This document shows, piece by piece, positions 1 to 9,309 of a stretch of 45,724 bases of DNA (the first letter of the stretch is position 1; every line of letters begins with the position of its first letter). Under the pieces are notes generated by a model. The model was not told the origin of the DNA. It worked only from the letters and a program-made list of their open reading frames with translations, and did not search any database. Where the stretch lies: positions 1 through 45,724 of the forward strand of contig CAJVZM010000003.1 of NCBI GenBank assembly GCA_913020475.1, in the 5' to 3' direction. Both the position numbers and the translations under genes were made by a program. This stretch comes from an uncultured Flavobacteriaceae bacterium (GTDB lineage: Bacteria > Bacteroidota > Bacteroidia > Flavobacteriales > Flavobacteriaceae).

Positions 1-1079
1 TGGTTGCAGAGGGAAAGCCCGTTATAAATATGGGTATTGGTAGTCCTGACCTTCCAGCCCATCCAAAGGTAGTCGCCGCACTTAAGGAGAGTTTTGATTA
101 TCCTAAGGTTCATCAATACCAAAGTTATCAGGGACTCCCTGAGTTGCGCCAAGCCATTGCCAATTTCTATCAAAAATATTATCAATATACTGCCGACCCT
201 ACAAGTGAAATCCTTCCCCTGATGGGATCAAAGGAGGGAATTATGCACATCTCTATGGCTTTTCTTAACCCTGGCGACAAAGTATTGATTCCGAATCCTG
301 GCTACCCTACCTATCAGTCCGTTACTAGATTGGTGGAGGCAGAACCCATTTTTTATGATTTAAAAGCTGAAAACAAATGGCAACCGGATATGGAGGCCCT
401 GAATCACATGGACTTGACCGATGTAAAACTGATGTGGGTCAATTATCCCCATATGCCAACCGGAGCCAAAGCCCAAAAAGACACTTTTCAAAAATTGATT
501 CCTTGGGCAAAGGAAAAAGATATTTTATTAGTCAACGACAATCCATATAGTTTTGTGTTGACGGATCAACCCCAAAGTATGATGACTGTCTCAGGGGCGC
601 GGGAAGTTGGGATGGAATTGAATTCCCTAAGTAAGTCATTTAACATGGCTGGCTGGCGTGTGGGCATGGTTTTGGGTAACAAAGAAAACATAAATGCAGT
701 GTTGAACGTTAAAAGCAACATGGATTCAGGTATGTTTTATGGGATTCAGCAAGGTGCCATCGTTGCACTTCAGGCTCAAGAATCTTGGTTTAAAAAATTG
801 AATGATGTCTACCATCAAAGAAGAAAGCTCATTTTTGAACTGGCCTCCCGTCTGAATACTGACTTTGACACTCAAAGTAGTGGATTGTTCGTTTGGGCTA
901 AAATGAAAGATATTTCCAAATCCTCGGTATCTTATGTAGAAGAAATTTTACAAAATTACCACATTTTTATAGCACCCGGGAGTATATTTGGAAGTCAAGG
1001 TGAAGGATATATCCGTTTCTCCCTTTGTATAGAGGAAGAACTAATCAGTAAAGCCATAGAAAGAATTATGAAAGCATGA
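1..1079 (+). CDS. PLP-dependent class I/II aminotransferase, 5' truncated
   Basis: The reading frame is open from base 3 and the coding sequence continues left of the window: the residues before the Met at 30 (VAEGKPVIN) fit the usual N-terminal strand of fold-type I aminotransferases, so 30 is not the start. Seen: MGIGSPDLP near the N-terminus, the NPGYPTY segment, a NYPHMPTG variant of the NPxNPT loop, and the PLP-binding Lys in SLSKSFNMAGWR (Lys202 counted from the Met at 30). It overlaps tyrA by 4 nt and sits in an aromatic operon. I infer that it transaminates phenylpyruvate or hydroxyphenylpyruvate, or makes aspartate/glutamate for the pathway. The fold is certain; the substrate is not. 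Confidence 0.9.
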   Translation, partial: VAEGKPVINMGIGSPDLPAHPKVVAALKESFDYPKVHQYQSYQGLPELRQAIANFYQKYYQYTADPTSEILPLMGSKEGIMHISMAFLNPGDKVLIPNPGYPTYQSVTRLVEAEPIFYDLKAENKWQPDMEALNHMDLTDVKLMWVNYPHMPTGAKAQKDTFQKLIPWAKEKDILLVNDNPYSFVLTDQPQSMMTVSGAREVGMELNSLSKSFNMAGWRVGMVLGNKENINAVLNVKSNMDSGMFYGIQQGAIVALQAQESWFKKLNDVYHQRRKLIFELASRLNTDFDTQSSGLFVWAKMKDISKSSVSYVEEILQNYHIFIAPGSIFGSQGEGYIRFSLCIEEELISKAIERIMKA

Positions 1080-1942
1080 AAATAGGTATAATAGGTGTTG
1101 GATTAATAGGAGGTTCGTTGGCAATATCAGCTCGGCAACACATTCCCGACGTAGAAATTTATGGGAACAACAGAAGCCAAGCTAATTTGCAAAAGTCTTT
1201 GGACTTGGGATTGGTCGATTTCAGATTGGATGAGGCCATGATCAAACAAATGGATATCATTCTTCTGGCGATACCCGTTGATACCGCATTGGAACGATTG
1301 GTTGACCTCTTGGATGAAGTAAATGACAATGCTTTGATCATAGATTTTGGATCGACTAAAGCTGCAATTTGTCAACAAGTGGCCTTGCATTCCAAACGGG
1401 GACAGTTTTTGGCCACTCACCCCATTGCAGGTACAGAATATTCTGGCCCTGCGGCAGCGTTACCAAATTTGTTTGAAGAAAAGATTCAAATCCTTTGTGA
1501 AGCTCATAAAACTCGTCCTGATCTGCTGGAATGGGCCCAGGATTGGTTCAAAAAAACAGGGATGATCCTAAGGGAAATGGATCCAGTGGAACACGACCAA
1601 CAAATTACCTATGTCTCACATTTATCCCACATCAGCTCCTATATGTTGGGTAAAACCGTAATGGAAAAAGAAAAAGATCAGTCTGCTATTTTTGATATGG
1701 CTGGGAGTGGTTTTTCCTCTACTGTACGTTTGGCAAAAAGTTCCCCCTTCATGTGGGTTCCCATTTTCGAACAGAATAAAGAAAACATTAGTGAAACACT
1801 ATCACAATACATTAATAATTTAAATCAATTTAAACAACTTTTGGATGCCAATCGATTTGACGATTTACATGAGCAAATTCTCGAGATCAATAACATTCGT
1901 CAAATTTTAGAGGGTATAACCAATACCAAAAACAATAAATGA
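1076..1942 (+). CDS. tyrA: Prephenate dehydrogenase
   Basis: Converts prephenate to 4-hydroxyphenylpyruvate with NAD(P)+, the committed step to tyrosine. The 288-aa protein begins with a Rossmann dinucleotide motif (GIIGVGLIGGSLA, residues about 4-16) and carries the HPIAGTEYSGP active-site segment near residue 115, where the His is typical of the family. The C-terminal half is helical, as in dimeric TyrA. There is no fused chorismate mutase or ACT domain; the mutase is supplied by the next gene. It starts on ATGA overlapping the aminotransferase stop and ends 4 nt into the next gene, so the three genes are translationally coupled. Confidence 0.95.
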   Translation: MKIGIIGVGLIGGSLAISARQHIPDVEIYGNNRSQANLQKSLDLGLVDFRLDEAMIKQMDIILLAIPVDTALERLVDLLDEVNDNALIIDFGSTKAAICQQVALHSKRGQFLATHPIAGTEYSGPAAALPNLFEEKIQILCEAHKTRPDLLEWAQDWFKKTGMILREMDPVEHDQQITYVSHLSHISSYMLGKTVMEKEKDQSAIFDMAGSGFSSTVRLAKSSPFMWVPIFEQNKENISETLSQYINNLNQFKQLLDANRFDDLHEQILEINNIRQILEGITNTKNNK

Positions 1943-3027
1943 AAATGGAAAACATTCAAGAGATGAGTACTTGGCTAAAAGATTTCGGATTGGACCATCC
2001 TTTGGTCATCGCAGGTCCCTGCAGTGCAGAAACCGAGGAACAAGTTTTAAAAATTGCACATGAACTCAAAGACACCGATGTAACCGTTTACCGCGCAGGG
2101 ATATGGAAACCCAGAACCCGACCTGGTATGTTCGAAGGGGTAGGTGCCATTGGCTTGGACTGGCTCAAAAAAGTAAAAGAACAAACTGGTTTACTTACCT
2201 CAACCGAGGTGGCCAATAAAGACCATGTTAAATTGGCCTTAGAGGCAGACATCGATATTTTGTGGATTGGAGCGCGTTCTACTGTAAGTCCATTTATTAT
2301 CCAAGAAATTGCTGATGCACTTGAGGGCACAGATAAGGTCGTTTTAGTCAAAAACCCTGTAAATCCCGATCTAGCCCTTTGGATGGGGGGTCTAGAAAGA
2401 CTTTATGCCGCCAACATCAAAAAGTTAGGTGTGATTCACCGGGGGTTTTCGACCTATGACAAATCTAAATACAGAAACAATCCCGAGTGGCAAATTGCTG
2501 TTGAGTTTCAAAATAAATTTCCAGATATGCCATTAATTTGCGATCCATCGCATATTGCAGGGCGTAGAGATTTGATTTTTAACCTAAGCCAAAGGGCCTT
2601 GGATCTCAATTTTGATGGGTTGATGATAGAAACCCACTGGGATCCAGATAATGCATGGAGTGATGCCAAACAGCAGGTAACCCCTGCCCGTTTGGTTGAG
2701 ATCATGAATGATTTAAAGATCCGAAAAGAAACTACTGACAAAGAAAGCTATCAAAAGGAACTTGAAACCCTTAGAGAGCAAATTGACGTGAGTGATCAAG
2801 CCATTCTAGACGCTTTGGGCAAGCGTATGAAAGTTGCTGAGTTGATTGGTCAACTCAAAAAAGACAATAATGTAGCCGTTTTGCAAAATAAACGTTGGAA
2901 TAAAATTTTGGAGACCATGCAAGCAGAAGGAGGCGAAAGAGATTTGAGTGAGGAATTCATCACCCGAATTTTTAAAGCCATCCACCAGGAGTCAATTAAT
3001 CACCAAGAAAAGGTGATTAACGGATAA
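1939..3027 (+). CDS. aroG: Bifunctional DAHP synthase / chorismate mutase
   Basis: Fusion protein of 362 aa. Residues about 15-260 are a short class I (KDO8P-like) DAHP synthase that condenses erythrose-4-phosphate and phosphoenolpyruvate. Visible marks are AGPCSAE, GIWKPRTRPG, WIGARSTVSPF, KNPVNPDLALW and CDPSHIAGRRD. Residues about 270-355 are an AroQ-type helical chorismate mutase (LREQIDVSDQAIL, KRMKVAELIGQLKK). The mutase domain may also act as the feedback sensor for prephenate or chorismate, as known for related fusions. Start could be ATG 1939 or ATG 1945; 1939 overlaps the tyrA stop as ATGA. Last gene of the operon, convergent with an aminotransferase 33 nt away. Confidence 0.95.
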   Translation: MKMENIQEMSTWLKDFGLDHPLVIAGPCSAETEEQVLKIAHELKDTDVTVYRAGIWKPRTRPGMFEGVGAIGLDWLKKVKEQTGLLTSTEVANKDHVKLALEADIDILWIGARSTVSPFIIQEIADALEGTDKVVLVKNPVNPDLALWMGGLERLYAANIKKLGVIHRGFSTYDKSKYRNNPEWQIAVEFQNKFPDMPLICDPSHIAGRRDLIFNLSQRALDLNFDGLMIETHWDPDNAWSDAKQQVTPARLVEIMNDLKIRKETTDKESYQKELETLREQIDVSDQAILDALGKRMKVAELIGQLKKDNNVAVLQNKRWNKILETMQAEGGERDLSEEFITRIFKAIHQESINHQEKVING

Positions 3028-3060
3028 ATTAAAAACCTCCAATAAGAGACTTGTTAATTT

Positions 3061-4239
3061 TTAACTTAAAGCATTTTTTATTCTATCGATAGCTGTCTCA
3101 ATTTCTTCTTTGGAGGCAGCATATGAAATCCTGATGCAATCAGAATTGCCAAAGGCCTCACCAGTAACTGTTGCTACATGGGCTTCTTCCAATAAAAACA
3201 GAGCAAAATCATTCGAATTTTGGATGGCTTTTCCTTTGATGGTTTTTCCAAAATAAAAGGAAACATCTGGGAATACATAAAATGCACCTTGGGGTTCGTT
3301 TAGTTTGAATCCAGGAATTTTAGAGAGTAAGTTCAATATCAAGCCTCTTCTATTATTGAATTCATTTACCATGTATTGTATTTTAGTTGTGGGAGCTGAA
3401 ACTGCAGCAATAGTTGCCCTTTGGGCGATACAGTTGGCACCCGAAGTCATTTGACCCTGCATTTTGTTGCAAGCCTTTGCAATCCATTCTGGAGCTCCGA
3501 TATATCCGATTCGCCAACCAGTCATGGCAAACGCTTTGGCCACTCCATTTACTGTTACGGTTCTGTCATACAATTCCTCAATGGCAGCAATACTAAAATG
3601 CGGTGTGCCATAATTGATATGTTCGTAAATTTCATCCGACAGTATATATATGTTGGGGTGTTTTTTAAGTACAGCTCCCAGCGCCCTGTATTCCGATTCT
3701 GTGTAGATGGTTCCACTGGGATTGTTAGGGGAATTGAACATAACTAGTTTGGTTTTTGGTGTGATGGCCTCCTCGAGTTGTTCGGGGGTAATTTTAAAAT
3801 CATGCTCTATAGAAGAAGGAATGATTATGGATTTGGCCTCTGCTAAAGTAGCGATGGCCGAATAGCTTACCCAGTAGGGAGCAGGCAAAAGTACTTCGTC
3901 GCCTGGATCGAGTAAGACCATACACACATTAGCGATTGATTGCTTGGCCCCCGTTGAAACAACGATCTGGGAGGCTTGGTATTCCAATTTATTATCCCGC
4001 ATAAATTTCTCACAGATAGCCGCTTTTAGATCGGCATAGCCATCGACCGGTGAATAGGAATTGTAATTGTCTTTGACCGCTTGGATGGCAGCATCTTTGA
4101 TAAATTCAGGAGTGTTGAAATCGGGTTCTCCCAAACTGAGACCGATAATGTCAATACCTTGATTTTTAAGCTCTCTAGCTTTAGCCGCCATAGCCAAAGT
4201 TGCCGAGGCTGGCAGACTCTTAATTCGATTGGATAACAT
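3061..4239 (-). CDS. aspC: Aspartate aminotransferase (class I, subgroup Ib)
   Basis: Interconverts aspartate and 2-oxoglutarate with oxaloacetate and glutamate. The 392-aa length is normal for the family. Seen: GLSLGEPDFNTP near the N-terminus, STGAKQ contacting PLP phosphate, NSPNNPSG (169-176), SDEIYE with Asp202 and Tyr205, and the PLP Lys235 in NGVAKAFAMTGWR. The residue before the Lys is Ala rather than Ser, a conservative change that I believe is common in this group. It lies 14 nt downstream of the desaturase on the same strand, so co-transcription is likely. It is one of three fold-type I aminotransferases in the window. Confidence 0.92.
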   Translation of the reverse strand: MLSNRIKSLPASATLAMAAKARELKNQGIDIIGLSLGEPDFNTPEFIKDAAIQAVKDNYNSYSPVDGYADLKAAICEKFMRDNKLEYQASQIVVSTGAKQSIANVCMVLLDPGDEVLLPAPYWVSYSAIATLAEAKSIIIPSSIEHDFKITPEQLEEAITPKTKLVMFNSPNNPSGTIYTESEYRALGAVLKKHPNIYILSDEIYEHINYGTPHFSIAAIEELYDRTVTVNGVAKAFAMTGWRIGYIGAPEWIAKACNKMQGQMTSGANCIAQRATIAAVSAPTTKIQYMVNEFNNRRGLILNLLSKIPGFKLNEPQGAFYVFPDVSFYFGKTIKGKAIQNSNDFALFLLEEAHVATVTGEAFGNSDCIRISYAASKEEIETAIDRIKNALS

Positions 4240-4253
4240 TAAAAATTGACTTA

Positions 4254-5360
4254 TTATTGAACATATATAGGCCGCATGCCCATTTGTTTTAAAAACTTAA
4301 AGTGTGATAGTATTGCACTGCGCGTGGTTTTGTATTCATTATAGGGCAAGTTGAATTCGCGCGCTGTTTTCTTTACTATTTCTGAAATCTTAGTATAGTG
4401 AACATGAGAAATATGAGGGAAAATATGGTGTTCGATCTGATGATTTAAGCCTCCTGTAAACCAGTTGACAATCCTGTTTTTAGTTGAGAAGTTCACGGTG
4501 GTTTTGAGTTGGTGAACAGCCCAAGAATTCTTCATAGTCCCTGTTTTAAAATCAGGCAAAGGCATGTCGGCCTCTCCGATCACGTGAGCCAATTGGAAGA
4601 CTAAACTCAAAATCAAACTAGCAGTATAGTGCATCACAAAAAAACCAATTAATACCTTCCACCAAACGATGTTAAACACGAATATGGGTAAGACGATCCA
4701 TATTGAAAAATATAGGATTTTAGATATCACCAACCCCACCCATTGTGTGGAATGACTTTTACTATTGGCGTAAGATAAATTTTCTTTGTGATAACGGTTC
4801 AGCTTAACAAAATCCGAAACAATTGCCCATTTGAGGGTCAATAGACCATATAGTATTATAGAGTAAAAGTGTTGAAACTGGTGATGAGGTTTCCACTCTG
4901 CATGCTTGGAAAAACGTAAAACGATCCCTGCTTCAAGATCTTCATCATGGTTTTTGATGTTTGTGTAGGTGTGGTGTAAAACATTGTGTTGTACCTTCCA
5001 GTTAAAAACATTTCCTGCCAGTATGTAAATGCTGCTACCCATCAATTTATTGATCCAAGGATATTTAGAAAATGAACCGTGATTGCCATCATGCATAACA
5101 TTCATGCCTACTCCCGCCATTCCAACTCCAATCAAAGCGGCCAGTATGAGCTTTAACCAATCACTTAAGTTTAAGGATAGGATAAGTACAAATGGAGCAA
5201 TCAATATGGTGAACATAATGATTGACTTTAAGTAAAGTTTCCAGTTACCGGTCTTAGCCAATTGGTTGTCTTTAAAATACTGGTTAACTCTTTTGTTTAG
5301 CGTTTGGAAAAACTCTTTGGATTCTTTTCTGGAAAATCGAGGGATTAATCTTTTGGTCAT
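4254..5360 (-). CDS. Membrane fatty acyl desaturase (acyl-CoA/acyl-lipid type)
   Basis: Di-iron membrane desaturase of 368 aa that introduces a double bond into fatty acyl chains, and so adjusts membrane fluidity. All three histidine boxes are visible: HDGNH (90-94), HNVLHH (125-130) and HQIEHH (307-312). The Q-type third box is typical of front-end and linoleoyl-CoA-like desaturases; there is no fused cytochrome b5 domain. Hydrophobic stretches at about 45-65, 70-90, 105-120 and two in the middle fit four or more membrane helices. Divergent from rsmG across a 71-nt gap. Regiospecificity cannot be read from the sequence. Confidence 0.92.
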   Translation of the reverse strand: MTKRLIPRFSRKESKEFFQTLNKRVNQYFKDNQLAKTGNWKLYLKSIIMFTILIAPFVLILSLNLSDWLKLILAALIGVGMAGVGMNVMHDGNHGSFSKYPWINKLMGSSIYILAGNVFNWKVQHNVLHHTYTNIKNHDEDLEAGIVLRFSKHAEWKPHHQFQHFYSIILYGLLTLKWAIVSDFVKLNRYHKENLSYANSKSHSTQWVGLVISKILYFSIWIVLPIFVFNIVWWKVLIGFFVMHYTASLILSLVFQLAHVIGEADMPLPDFKTGTMKNSWAVHQLKTTVNFSTKNRIVNWFTGGLNHQIEHHIFPHISHVHYTKISEIVKKTAREFNLPYNEYKTTRSAILSHFKFLKQMGMRPIYVQ

Positions 5361-5389
5361 AGTTAATTATTGTTGCGATTGTAAAATTA

Positions 5390-5419
5390 TTGAATTTTAA
5401 AGCATTATATCTACTTTTA
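5390..5419 (+). promoter_or_regulatory. Promoter of rsmG (Bacteroidetes type)
   Basis: TTG at 5390-5392, a 19-nt spacer and TACTTTTA at 5412-5419 match TTG-N19-21-TAnnTTTG with one mismatch. Transcription would start near 5425, just before the TTG codon at 5432. This argues that the longer reading frame beginning at 5390 starts inside the promoter. Confidence 0.55.
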
Positions 5420-5431
5420 GCAAAAAATGAC

Positions 5432-6052
5432 TTGAAATTTATTTACCACTACCTTCCCGCTTTAGACTCTAAGCAAATACAACAGCTAGAATCCCTATTC
5501 GAAATCTATAAACATTGGAATTCTCGCATCAATGTAATTTCCAGAAAAGACATTGATTATTTCTATTTGCACCATGTGCTTCATTCCTTGTCAATATCCA
5601 AATTTATCCAATTCAAGGCGGGTACTAAGATTCTTGATATTGGCACAGGAGGTGGTTTTCCCGGTGTGCCCTTGGCCATTGTGTTTCCCAAAGTACATTT
5701 TTATCTGGCAGACAGTATTGGAAAGAAAATCAAAGTCATCAATGATGTTAAAGAGAAATTGGAATTGGACAACATCAGTACTCATTACGATCGGGTAGAA
5801 AATTTAGAATTCAAAGTGGATTTTGTGGTCTGTAGGGCTGTCGCTCCGTTGGAGACATTGTTGAGTTGGTCAGCAAACAGAATCAGCAAACAACAAAATC
5901 ATCCGATTAGAAATGGTTTTTTGTGTCTCAAGGGGGGAGATCTAAGCAATGAACTTTCGAATTTTAAGAAGGCACAAGTATTACCATTAAAAGAATATTT
6001 TAGCGAAGCTTTTTTTGAAACTAAAAAATTGGTCTATTTCCCTCTAGACTAA
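5432..6052 (+). CDS. rsmG: 16S rRNA (guanine-N7) methyltransferase RsmG
   Basis: Methylates N7 of G527 in 16S rRNA; loss gives low-level streptomycin resistance in other bacteria. Visible are WNSRINVISRKDID before the catalytic core and the SAM-binding motif ILDIGTGGGFPGVPLA. A longer frame starts at TTG 5390, but that codon is the -33 element of a promoter. The TTG at 5432 gives MKFIYHYLP, which fits flavobacterial homologues as I remember them, and a usual length of 206 aa. No ATG start is in frame. Its TAA stop shares two bases with the stop of convergent apaG. Confidence 0.92.
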   Translation: MKFIYHYLPALDSKQIQQLESLFEIYKHWNSRINVISRKDIDYFYLHHVLHSLSISKFIQFKAGTKILDIGTGGGFPGVPLAIVFPKVHFYLADSIGKKIKVINDVKEKLELDNISTHYDRVENLEFKVDFVVCRAVAPLETLLSWSANRISKQQNHPIRNGFLCLKGGDLSNELSNFKKAQVLPLKEYFSEAFFETKKLVYFPLD

Positions 6053-6438
6053 TTCAGAACAAAAGGAGCTGAAAGTTTGAAGGGGGGGATTTCCACGTTA
6101 AACTTTTGGGTAGAGGAAAAATCAATCATAATGAAAGCCCCTTTCATGGCTCCTAGAGCTGAGGAGATTAAGCATCCAGATTTGTATTTGTGAATTTCGC
6201 CAGGGTTGATAACGGGTTTCTCACCAACCACACCATTTCCATTGACATATTGGGTTTTGTTCAAAGCCTCTATAGTTTTCCAATGACGGGTCAACAATTG
6301 AACAGAATTTTTACTTTGATTTTCTATTTCAATTCGGTAAGTAAAAGCATAGTGAAGAACGTTTTCTTTGAGGAAACTGCCTTCATAATCAGTTTCCACA
6401 GAGATTTTTATTCCTCTAGTTACCTGTTGAATCTTCAA
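6049..6438 (-). CDS. apaG: ApaG family protein
   Basis: Small all-beta (fibronectin III-like) protein of 129 aa, linked in enterobacteria to cobalt/magnesium handling; its molecular role is unsettled. The conserved RGIKISVETDY opening, the RHW motif, GVVGEKPVINPGE and the MKGAF segment are clear. The start is TTG at 6438 (MKIQQVTRG); no in-frame ATG lies close upstream. It lies 79 nt downstream of the T9SS plug gene on the same strand, and that gap holds no obvious signal. Its stop codon (6049-6051) interlocks with the stop of rsmG. Confidence 0.9.
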   Translation of the reverse strand: MKIQQVTRGIKISVETDYEGSFLKENVLHYAFTYRIEIENQSKNSVQLLTRHWKTIEALNKTQYVNGNGVVGEKPVINPGEIHKYKSGCLISSALGAMKGAFIMIDFSSTQKFNVEIPPFKLSAPFVLN

Positions 6439-6517
6439 ATGATTTTCATTAAACTACTATTACTAAAGTAGATAAAATAAATGTGATTATCAATTCTAAA
6501 AATTTAAATAAAAACCA

Positions 6518-7777
6518 CTAGTCAATTATTTCAAAAGAGGAAGTTTCACTCCAAGCAATCAGTGAATCGTGTTGATTTCCAAAATATCTGTAGTAAACTA
6601 AAATCAAATAGCGGTTTTCTGTCAGGGCGTGAGAACCGCAAATGGCATTATACAATTCGAACTGCGGAGTTTTGGCTACAAATTTGTAATTGTAAATTCC
6701 TTGTTTGAGTAACATCACTCCTTCATAGGTTTCTAAAGCCCGATTGTAGTACATCCTATTGGACTCATTCAACTCATAATTGTTGAATTTTCCATAAATA
6801 TAAATTTCTTGATCTTTCAGTAAAAGTGGGGCCGACAGACTGAAATGAACCCAGCTATAGTCCGCTTCTATATCTCCATTTTCTGACCCTTGAAGGGTTC
6901 TTACGATAAAATCCCCATTTAAGTCTTGGGTAAAGTTGTATGGATATCCCCTGCGTAAAAAATTGGTCGTTAGGTAATTTTCGTACAAGCGATTTAATTC
7001 TACGAAACTGACATTTGCACTTGAAATTTGAATATTCTTGGTGTCAAAAAAAAGGTATTCATTGCCCCCTTCGAATCTGCTTTCTGCGTCATAGCGGTAT
7101 ACCAAGCTACTGCCGTTATTGTATTGTGGCTTCAGATCATTAATGGCAGTATTCCACTGTTCGTTTTGAAGGATGGTTATGTGCAATTGATTTTGTGGAT
7201 CACGAAAAAATTCTCCCTTTGGAGGAAAGATAGAGAATTGAATACTTTGATGGGTTTGGTAAAATTCTAGATCTCGGGTTCTGAAAACTCCTGCGCTTAC
7301 CAAACCTCCCTCTTCATATATCAAAAATCTTCGTGAAAAAACCATTTTATTGGCTTCGTTGTAGATTTCCAAAAGGTAATTCCCAGAAATTAAAAATTCA
7401 GTTTGTTCATTAGGTAATTCGAGCTTGTAGTGGGTATAAGGCTGAAGAGTGTTAAAAGAAGTCTGATAGTTATCGATTCTCAAATTGTCAAAACCATTAA
7501 GATACTCATTTTGAAATAAGTTAGAAGCTGTCCAATCGTGATTAAAATATTTGATTTTGTAATAATAATTCCTTTCATCTCCATTCAGATCATCAAAATG
7601 CAATTGAAAAGTTTCTCCAAGTTTAACGATGGGAAATTGAATTTCAAAAGCCTGGTTTTTAAAAACTATGGATTTAATGGATTGATCGATTGGTGTCTCT
7701 TCTGGATTTTGTGCCAAAAGTATTTGTAAGCAACAGATTGTAAATCCAAAACGTTTAAGCAAGGAATTTTTCAACAT
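6518..7777 (-). CDS. Type IX secretion system plug protein (DUF5103)
   Basis: Secreted or periplasmic protein of 419 aa with an N-terminal signal peptide ending near residue 22 (CLQILLAQ). The sequence pattern matches the DUF5103/T9SS plug family as I remember it: QLHFDDLNGDERNYYYKI, EYLNGFDNLRIDNYQTSFN, FLIYEEGG, RYDAESRFEGGNEYL and KQGIYNYKFVA. In Flavobacterium johnsoniae, Plug closes the periplasmic side of the SprA outer-membrane channel. Expected site of action is therefore the inner face of the outer membrane. No other T9SS gene is in the window. It is divergent from nqrA across 169 nt and runs towards apaG. Confidence 0.85.
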   Translation of the reverse strand: MLKNSLLKRFGFTICCLQILLAQNPEETPIDQSIKSIVFKNQAFEIQFPIVKLGETFQLHFDDLNGDERNYYYKIKYFNHDWTASNLFQNEYLNGFDNLRIDNYQTSFNTLQPYTHYKLELPNEQTEFLISGNYLLEIYNEANKMVFSRRFLIYEEGGLVSAGVFRTRDLEFYQTHQSIQFSIFPPKGEFFRDPQNQLHITILQNEQWNTAINDLKPQYNNGSSLVYRYDAESRFEGGNEYLFFDTKNIQISSANVSFVELNRLYENYLTTNFLRRGYPYNFTQDLNGDFIVRTLQGSENGDIEADYSWVHFSLSAPLLLKDQEIYIYGKFNNYELNESNRMYYNRALETYEGVMLLKQGIYNYKFVAKTPQFELYNAICGSHALTENRYLILVYYRYFGNQHDSLIAWSETSSFEIID

Positions 7778-7891
7778 ATCGTAAAATTAGGAATTTAAAA
7801 GCATTTGACGGATCATTGCTAAGCCGCTTTTATGAAAAGTTAAACGACTATTTAGAATTATTATAAATTATTCATTTTTGCCATTTATTCA

Positions 7892-7923
7892 TTTAAAGAG
7901 ATGGGCCTTTATTATTAAATTTG
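7892..7923 (+). promoter_or_regulatory. Promoter of the nqr operon
   Basis: TAAATTTG at 7916-7923 is a perfect TAnnTTTG element. TTT at 7892-7894, 21 nt upstream, is a one-mismatch -33 element. Transcription would start near 7929, giving a leader of about 18 nt before the nqrA ATG at 7947. The rest of the 169-nt divergent region shows no other clear element. Confidence 0.55.
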
Positions 7924-7946
7924 TGTGATTTTAGAAAAATTCATTT

Positions 7947-9299
7947 ATGTCTGTAGGCATTCGTATCCGTAGGGGTGCAACCATACCATTGAAAGGTGAG
8001 TCTGAAAAAATTTTATCAGATGCTGCCCCTTCCGAAACATATGCTCTAAAACCTGATAATTTTTTTGGAATTGTTCCTCGATTAATGGTCAAAGAAGGAG
8101 AAGAAATTGCCGAAGGAGCGCCTGTTTTTCATTGCAAAAAAGATCCGCGAATATTCTTCGTTTCCCCAGTATCGGGTCGGGTAAAAGAGGTGGTAAGGGG
8201 CGCTAAAAGAAAAATTTTAAAAATCATTATAGAACAGCAAGTGGGTGATGTGATAACCCACAAAATCCCTGCTTCGAAATCTTTGAGTCGTGAAAAAATT
8301 ATCGAAATTCTTTTGAAGAGCGGCGCCTGGCCTTTTATCAAACAAAGGCCTTATGGGATTATTGCCGATCCAGATGCTATTCCAAAGGCTATTTATGTTT
8401 CTACTTATTCCTCAGCCCCATTAGATGTTGACTTTCAGTTTTTACTCAAAAATGATAAAGAAGACTTCCAAAAGGGAATTGACGTACTCAATACTTTGGT
8501 AGTAAGTCCTGTGATACTCTCCGTAGATGCCACTTTTTCAGGATTTTTTGAGTATATTAAAGGGGTAGATTTGTTGCAGATCAAAGGGCCACACCCTGCT
8601 GGAAATGTTAGTGTTCAAATCCACAAACACAAGCCTATCAACATGGGAGAGAAAGTTTGGGAATTGCGTCCCGAAGACGTGGTCAACATCGGTAAATTAT
8701 TCATCAATGGTCAATTTAGTGCCCAACGAACATTGGCCGTAGCTGGAGAATCGGTTTTTCAACCCCAATACATTAAAACCAAAATCGGTGCTCTTATAAC
8801 TGCATTAACAGACATTACAGGCTTTGATAATAGCCAACAAAATCGTTTTATCAACGGTGATGTTCTAAGTGGAAAGGCTGAGGCCCCCAACGGTCACTTG
8901 GATTTCCACAACAATTTATTAACCATCATACCAGAGGGAAACCATTACCGTATGTTCGGATGGTTACCTTTTATGGATAACAAAATTCCCAGCTTATCCA
9001 AAACCTCTTTGTCTTGGTTGTTTGGCAAAAAGCCCTATAATGTTGATACTAACATGAATGGAGAGGAAAGAGCCCTTGTGGTTACTGGTGAAATGGAAAA
9101 AGTTTTTCCAATGGAGATCTATCCCATGCAGCTACTCAAAGCTTGTATGGCGAATGACATTGAAAAAATGGAAGCTTTGGGTATATATGAAGTCATTCCA
9201 GAAGACTTTGGGTTGATTGATTATGCCAACACTTCCAAAATTGAAGCCCAGCAAATTATCAAAGAAGGGATTGAATTAATGATTAAAGAAGTAGGATAA
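7947..9299 (+). CDS. nqrA: Na+-translocating NADH:quinone reductase subunit A
   Basis: Peripheral cytoplasmic subunit of the Na+-NQR pump, about 450 aa as expected. The N-terminal GATIPLKGE and the RLMVKEGEEIAEGAPVFHCKKDP segment form the barrel-sandwich (biotinyl/lipoyl-like) domain. Later KRPYG-type and HPAGNVSVQIHKHKPIN regions are family hallmarks, and the C-terminus is helical. It is the first gene of the operon; 10 nt separate it from nqrB. The Bacteroidetes-type promoter upstream probably drives all eight genes. Confidence 0.97.
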   Translation: MSVGIRIRRGATIPLKGESEKILSDAAPSETYALKPDNFFGIVPRLMVKEGEEIAEGAPVFHCKKDPRIFFVSPVSGRVKEVVRGAKRKILKIIIEQQVGDVITHKIPASKSLSREKIIEILLKSGAWPFIKQRPYGIIADPDAIPKAIYVSTYSSAPLDVDFQFLLKNDKEDFQKGIDVLNTLVVSPVILSVDATFSGFFEYIKGVDLLQIKGPHPAGNVSVQIHKHKPINMGEKVWELRPEDVVNIGKLFINGQFSAQRTLAVAGESVFQPQYIKTKIGALITALTDITGFDNSQQNRFINGDVLSGKAEAPNGHLDFHNNLLTIIPEGNHYRMFGWLPFMDNKIPSLSKTSLSWLFGKKPYNVDTNMNGEERALVVTGEMEKVFPMEIYPMQLLKACMANDIEKMEALGIYEVIPEDFGLIDYANTSKIEAQQIIKEGIELMIKEVG

Positions 9300-9309
9300 T
9301 ATTTACAGC

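Noticed and set aside
3028-3060. TTAAAAA...TTTTTAA inverted repeat between aroG and aspC
   Set aside because: Only A/T pairs in an AT-rich spacer; too weak to call a terminator.
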